DNA of 7,747 nt, from the NCBI GenBank assembly GCA_028709505.1, contig JAQVWW010000042.1, positions 1 through 7,747 on the forward strand. The letters run 5' to 3'. Made by a program: the position numbers and the translations under genes. This stretch comes from Eubacteriales bacterium. Lineage in GTDB: Bacteria; Bacillota; Clostridia; Christensenellales; UMGS416. Below the pieces are notes generated by a model, which was not told the DNA's origin, searched no databases, and saw only the letters and a program-made list of their open reading frames with translations. Shown one piece after another: positions 4,869 through 7,747 of this stretch (positions are counted from its first letter, which is position 1; every line of letters starts with the position of its first letter).

Positions 4869-5003
4869 AACGGTCAGCAAATTTCTGCGGTCACGCGCGT
4901 GGCCGCCGCCACAGGATGGTGTCCTTTTAGCCCGTCAGTATAAAAAGCACGTCGGCTGTGCCAAGCGGCCGGCAGCTTTTGCAAAAAGAAAGAAGGAATG
5001 ATC

Positions 5004-5879
5004 ATGACCAACGTTGCAATTATAGGTTTTGGCAACATCGGCAAAGCAGCTTATGAGGCGGTTGCAAAGCAGAGCGACCTGTCCTTAAAAGCTATCGTAT
5101 CCAAGCAAAAAATTAACCTGGGCGTGCCGGTGATCCCCAACGTATCGGAATTGTCCGGCGTTGACGTAGCCATCCTGTGCATGCCCAGCCGCGCCGTGCC
5201 GTCCATTGCCGCCGCCCTTTTGGCCAAAGGAATTTGCACCGTAGACAGCTATGACATCCATACCAGCATTGCCGATGTGCGCTGCACGCTGGACGCCGTG
5301 GCCCGGCAGAATAACTGCGCCGCCATCCTGGCCGCCGGCTGGGATCCCGGCAGCGATTCGGTCATCCGGGCGCTTTTGATGGCGATGGTGCCCCAGGGCA
5401 TCACCCATACCGACTTCGGGCCGGGCATGAGCATGGGCCATACGGTGGCCGCCAAGGCCGTCGGCGGCGTGAAGGACGCTCTTTCGGTGACGGTTCCGCT
5501 GGGGTCGGGCCTGCACCGGCGCATGGTCTATGTGGAGCTGGAGAGCGGCGCCGCGTTTGGCGACGTTGAGCAGGCCATCCTCACCGACGAATACTTTGCC
5601 CACGACGAAACCCACGTGCGGCAGGTGGATAGCGTGGAGGCGCTTAAGGACGTGGGGCACGGCGTGCATCTGACCCGCAAAGGCGCATCGGGCGCCACCG
5701 GCAACCAGCGCATAGATTTTACCATGACCATCAACAACCCGGCGCTGACCGGCCAGATATTGGTTTCGGCCGCCCGCGCCGTCACGCGGCAGCGCCCGGG
5801 CTGCTATACGATGATACAGATAGCGCCCATCGATTTTTTGCCCGGCGATACCGACGCCCTCATCCGTCAGTTGGTATAG
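5004..5879 (+). CDS. ddh: meso-Diaminopimelate D-dehydrogenase (type II)
   Basis: A 291-aa NADP-dependent enzyme interconverting tetrahydrodipicolinate, ammonia and NADPH with meso-diaminopimelate, a one-step route to peptidoglycan precursor and lysine. The Rossmann motif GFGNIG is at 8-13. Substrate-site segments match Ddh: CMPS 59-62, TVDSYDIH 79-86, AGWDPG 111-116, and FGPGMSMGH 138-146. Where Corynebacterium glutamicum Ddh has Trp (FWGPG) this protein has Phe138, as I recall for the type II Symbiobacterium enzyme; its length also suits type II rather than the 320-aa type I. The start at 5004 is chosen over the ATG at 4998 because AGAAGGA (4991-4997) then lies 6 nt upstream and MTNVAIIGFGNIG aligns with the family start. 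It is monocistronic, with a strong promoter, a palindromic operator candidate and a strong terminator. Confidence 0.93.
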   Translation: MTNVAIIGFGNIGKAAYEAVAKQSDLSLKAIVSKQKINLGVPVIPNVSELSGVDVAILCMPSRAVPSIAAALLAKGICTVDSYDIHTSIADVRCTLDAVARQNNCAAILAAGWDPGSDSVIRALLMAMVPQGITHTDFGPGMSMGHTVAAKAVGGVKDALSVTVPLGSGLHRRMVYVELESGAAFGDVEQAILTDEYFAHDETHVRQVDSVEALKDVGHGVHLTRKGASGATGNQRIDFTMTINNPALTGQILVSAARAVTRQRPGCYTMIQIAPIDFLPGDTDALIRQLV

Positions 5880-5898
5880 CCGCCGGCTTTTCCCGTCG

Positions 5899-5933
5899 TA
5901 TCGCGAACCCGCCGTGGTTCGCGATATTTTTTT
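5899..5933 (+). terminator. Intrinsic terminator of ddh
   Basis: A perfect 11-bp stem, TATCGCGAACC (5899-5909) with GGTTCGCGATA (5916-5926), 6-nt loop, followed by seven T residues (5927-5933). It is nested inside a second inverted repeat, GCCGCCGGC (5879-5887) with GCCGGCGGC (5936-5944). A further self-palindrome, TTTTTCTGCCG-G-CGGCAGAAAAA (5929-5951), follows. Confidence 0.95.
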
Positions 5934-5996
5934 CTGCCGGCGGCAGAAAAATGCCCGTTGCTTCGTCTCTCGTTTGGGGTATATCTATGGATGTAC

Positions 5997-6029
5997 CCGG
6001 CGGCCGCCGGTTTGCCCGGTTACCGGGCA
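5997..6029. repeat. Two adjacent palindromes in the DUF488 upstream region
   Basis: A perfect 14-bp palindrome CCGGCGGCCGCCGG (5997-6010) is followed by TGCCCGGT-T-ACCGGGCA (6013-6029). Both lie downstream of a modest promoter candidate (TTGCTT 5958-5963, 16-bp spacer, TATATC 5980-5985), so they would fall in the 5' leader of the DUF488 gene. A regulatory role is possible but unproven. Confidence 0.4.
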
Positions 6030-6065
6030 GATAGGGCGCTCCAATACAGCACAGGGGGCATGCAT

Positions 6066-6440
6066 ATGGCACTTCAAATAAAGCGGATATACGACGCTGC
6101 CCAACCCGACGACGGCATACGGCTGCTGATCGATCGGCTGTGGCCCCGGGGCGTCTCCAAAGAGCGGGCGCGGCTGGACGGGTGGATAAAGGAGCTTGCG
6201 CCCAGCCCGCAGCTGCGCGCGTGGTTTGGGCATAAGGCCGAAAATCTTGCGCCGTTTTCGGCGCTCTACCGCGCCGAACTGGACGCCAGCGCGCCGGCCC
6301 AGGCGGCGGTGCGGCAAGCGCTTGCACAAAGCGACGCCGGCATGGTCACGCTGCTGTACGCGGCCAAGGACCCGCAGGTCAACCACGCGCTGGTGTTGCT
6401 GCAATACCTGCGCGAAAAGGCGCAACAGCGGCAGCGGTAG
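6066..6440 (+). CDS. DUF488 family protein
   Basis: A 124-aa soluble protein matching the short, stand-alone DUF488 family. Diagnostic segments are IKRIYDA at the N-terminus, [13 protein letters not shown] at 23-35, [13 protein letters not shown] at 44-56, and VTLLYAAKD...NHA at 94-108. Biochemical function is not established for the family, and the sequence adds no clue. The start at 6066 is favoured because GGGGG (6054-6058) lies 7 nt upstream and [10 protein letters not shown] matches family N-termini. The ATG at 6060 (two residues longer) is too close to that site. The frame stays open back to 5958, but that extension covers the leader palindromes. No terminator follows; a promoter for the next gene lies 30 nt after the stop. 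Confidence 0.88.
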   Translation: MALQIKRIYDAAQPDDGIRLLIDRLWPRGVSKERARLDGWIKELAPSPQLRAWFGHKAENLAPFSALYRAELDASAPAQAAVRQALAQSDAGMVTLLYAAKDPQVNHALVLLQYLREKAQQRQR

Positions 6441-6472
6441 CGTCCGCAAAGAAAAGCCGATGGTGCAAGCCG

Positions 6473-6500
6473 TCGACTTCTCGCCGTTTTATGGTAAAAT
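6473..6500 (+). promoter_or_regulatory. Promoter of the acetyltransferase-yczE operon
   Basis: TCGACT (6473-6478, four of six -35 matches), a 16-bp spacer, and TAAAAT (6495-6500) preceded by TGG, an extended -10. Transcription would begin near 6507, about 58 nt before the TTG start. This argues against the in-frame upstream ATG at 6460, which would lie before the promoter. Confidence 0.6.
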
Positions 6501-6564
6501 AAGCAGAACAACGGCCAAATATCCCCATTTTCCCGTTCCCACCTACAGAAAAGGATGTGTCATC

Positions 6565-7137
6565 TTGCAGCTACAGGAGTTTTTCGACGAGGTCGGCAGC
6601 GGCCGCATCATCAAAAGCGGTTCCCCCACCCACCTTTTTATGATTGCCTTGAGCAACCAGGCGCTGCGGCTGACGGTGCAGCTGAACAACGCCTACCATA
6701 CGCCCGATGAAATACGCGACCTGATGGCGCAGATCACCGGCCGGCCCATCGACCCGTCTTTTTCGATGCTGCCGCCATTCTATACCGATTGCGGAAAAAA
6801 TATCCGTATCGGCAAGAACGTATTTGTCAACGCCGGCTGCAAATTTCAGGATCAGGCCGGCATTACCATCGGCGACGGCGCGCTGATCGGCCACAACGTG
6901 GTGCTGGCCACGTTAAACCACGCTGTAGCGCCCGATAGCCGCGGCGATATCCAGGGCGCGCCCATTGTCATCGGCAAAAACGTGTGGATTGGCTCCAACG
7001 CCACCGTACTGCCCGGCGTCACCCTCGGCGACGGCGCCATCGTCGCCGCCGGCGCCGTAGTCACCCGCGATGTGGCCGCCAACACCATCGTGGGCGGCGT
7101 ACCGGCCAAATTCATCAAGGATATTCCCGCATCATGA
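6565..7137 (+). CDS. Sugar O-acetyltransferase (maltose/galactoside acetyltransferase type)
   Basis: A 190-aa left-handed beta-helix acetyltransferase of the LacA/Maa/NodL group, transferring acetyl from acetyl-CoA to a sugar hydroxyl in the cytoplasm. Residues 1-60 are the helical Mac-type N-terminal domain ([15 protein letters not shown]). [23 protein letters not shown] at about 70-92 begins the hexapeptide repeats, which continue through [29 protein letters not shown] and [18 protein letters not shown]. The catalytic His is predicted at 119 in LATLNHA, and the C-terminal IVGGVPAK loop is present. The start is a TTG with AAAAGGA (6549-6555) 9 nt upstream; no ATG or GTG is available at the right position. 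The acceptor sugar cannot be told. The stop overlaps the next start (ATGA), so the two are translationally coupled. Confidence 0.93.
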   Translation: MQLQEFFDEVGSGRIIKSGSPTHLFMIALSNQALRLTVQLNNAYHTPDEIRDLMAQITGRPIDPSFSMLPPFYTDCGKNIRIGKNVFVNAGCKFQDQAGITIGDGALIGHNVVLATLNHAVAPDSRGDIQGAPIVIGKNVWIGSNATVLPGVTLGDGAIVAAGAVVTRDVAANTIVGGVPAKFIKDIPAS

Positions 7138-7747
7138 CGGCGGCCAGGATGAAACATGTGCTGCGCGTGCTGCTCTACTTTGCCGGGCTTTTCCTCATCG
7201 CCATCGGCATCAACCTGCAAATCGTCTCGCAGCTGGGCGTCTCGCCCATATCGGCGTTCACCGTGCCCATCAGCCAGGCCAGCGGCATCAACCTGGGCAC
7301 CGTCACCGTCGTCGTCTACACCGGGTTCGTGGCGCTGCAGATGGCGCTGCTGGGCCGGAAGTTTCGATGGAAAAATCTGCTGCAGGTGCCGTTTAGCGTT
7401 GTGTTCGGCTTTTTCATCAACAGCACCGGCAACGTCATCCGCGGCTGGCTGACGCCTGAAATATATCCGGCCAAGCTGCTGCTGACGGTGGCCGGCATTT
7501 TCGTCTGCTCGTTCGGCGCCACGTTGTATATCCTCATGGATGTGGTGCCCAACCCGCCCGAGGGCCTTAACCTGGCCTTTGCCGACCGGCTGCGCAAAGA
7601 TTTCGGCACGGTCAAGATATGGAGCGACTGTATTTTCATTGCGCTGGGCGTTGCCATCTCGCTGCTGTGCATGGGGCGCGTCACCGCCATCCGCGAAGGC
7701 ACGGTGCTGTCGGCGGTGCTGACCGGACAGCTTATCAACCTGTTCTT
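7134..7747 (+). CDS. YczE/YyaS/YitT-type integral membrane protein, 3' end outside window
   Basis: An open frame from ATG 7134 to the window end, at least 204 residues. Hydrophobic segments are evident at about residues 9-32, 50-70, 82-100, 115-137 and 165-185, giving a polytopic inner-membrane protein. Family-like features include the early [18 protein letters not shown] segment, [14 protein letters not shown] at about 140-153, and the [16 protein letters not shown] loop near the end, typical of YczE-type proteins. Molecular function and substrate are not established for the family. It overlaps the acetyltransferase stop by ATGA; AAGGA (7117-7121) is 12 nt upstream. An internal ATG at 7149 is a weaker alternative. 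Cotranscription suggests a link to sugar or envelope metabolism, but this is only inference. Confidence 0.85.
   Translation, partial: MTAARMKHVLRVLLYFAGLFLIAIGINLQIVSQLGVSPISAFTVPISQASGINLGTVTVVVYTGFVALQMALLGRKFRWKNLLQVPFSVVFGFFINSTGNVIRGWLTPEIYPAKLLLTVAGIFVCSFGATLYILMDVVPNPPEGLNLAFADRLRKDFGTVKIWSDCIFIALGVAISLLCMGRVTAIREGTVLSAVLTGQLINLF

Noticed and set aside
4875..5003. Lysine (L-box) riboswitch in the ddh leader
   Set aside because: I could not find the conserved core segments, and the leader is shorter than the usual roughly 170-180 nt element.
6196..6564. Long N-terminal extension of the acetyltransferase
   Set aside because: It overlaps the DUF488 gene out of frame and precedes the promoter at 6473-6500; family alignment begins after the TTG at 6565.
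1..7747. CRISPR arrays, transposases, toxin-antitoxin or other defence genes
   Set aside because: No spaced direct repeats and no matching protein motifs were seen on either strand.

Overview
The window looks like chromosomal DNA of a fairly GC-rich member of the Bacillota, probably a gut-type Clostridia. The signs are purine-rich Shine-Dalgarno sites, consensus TTGACA/TATAAT promoters, intrinsic terminators with T-tracts, a tRNA gene with encoded CCA, and gene families typical of that phylum. All confident genes lie on the + strand. No CRISPR array, transposase, integrase or rRNA is visible. Family assignments were made by eye, without a database search.

Layout. At 16-771 is a DeoR-type sugar regulator. 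It is followed by a self-contained tRNA-Leu(UAA) unit with consensus promoter, tRNA and UUCG-loop terminator (778-959). Next come about 400 nt of hairpin-rich DNA with an orphan intrinsic terminator. A 38-codon ORF then leads into an AT-rich FkbM-type methyltransferase (1492-2460). Directly behind its stop codon lies a fragment of a YolD-like protein (2463-2612). About 650 nt of mostly non-coding DNA follows, with two strong terminators and a sequence resembling the 3' end of a tRNA (about 3050-3072). The stretch between the tRNA and this tRNA-like scar reads as a small, decayed, horizontally acquired islet.

The second half is ordinary single-gene units. They are a family-4-like uracil-DNA glycosylase lacking one expected Fe-S cysteine (3272-3841), a 74-aa protein of unknown function (4074-4298), a 700-nt non-coding gap with a strong hairpin, and a type II meso-diaminopimelate dehydrogenase gene (5004-5879). 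The last has an excellent promoter overlapped by a perfect 9-bp inverted repeat. After its terminator come a DUF488 protein (6066-6440), a maltose/galactoside-type O-acetyltransferase (6565-7137, TTG start) and an ATGA-coupled YczE/YyaS/YitT-type membrane protein that runs off the window end.

The genes do not form one pathway. The most interesting part is 1100-3070 (orphan hairpins, the small ORF plus methyltransferase, the YolD fragment and the tRNA-like scar), followed by the operator-like palindrome at the ddh promoter and the altered Fe-S site of the glycosylase. I see no convincing new defence or biosynthetic system.
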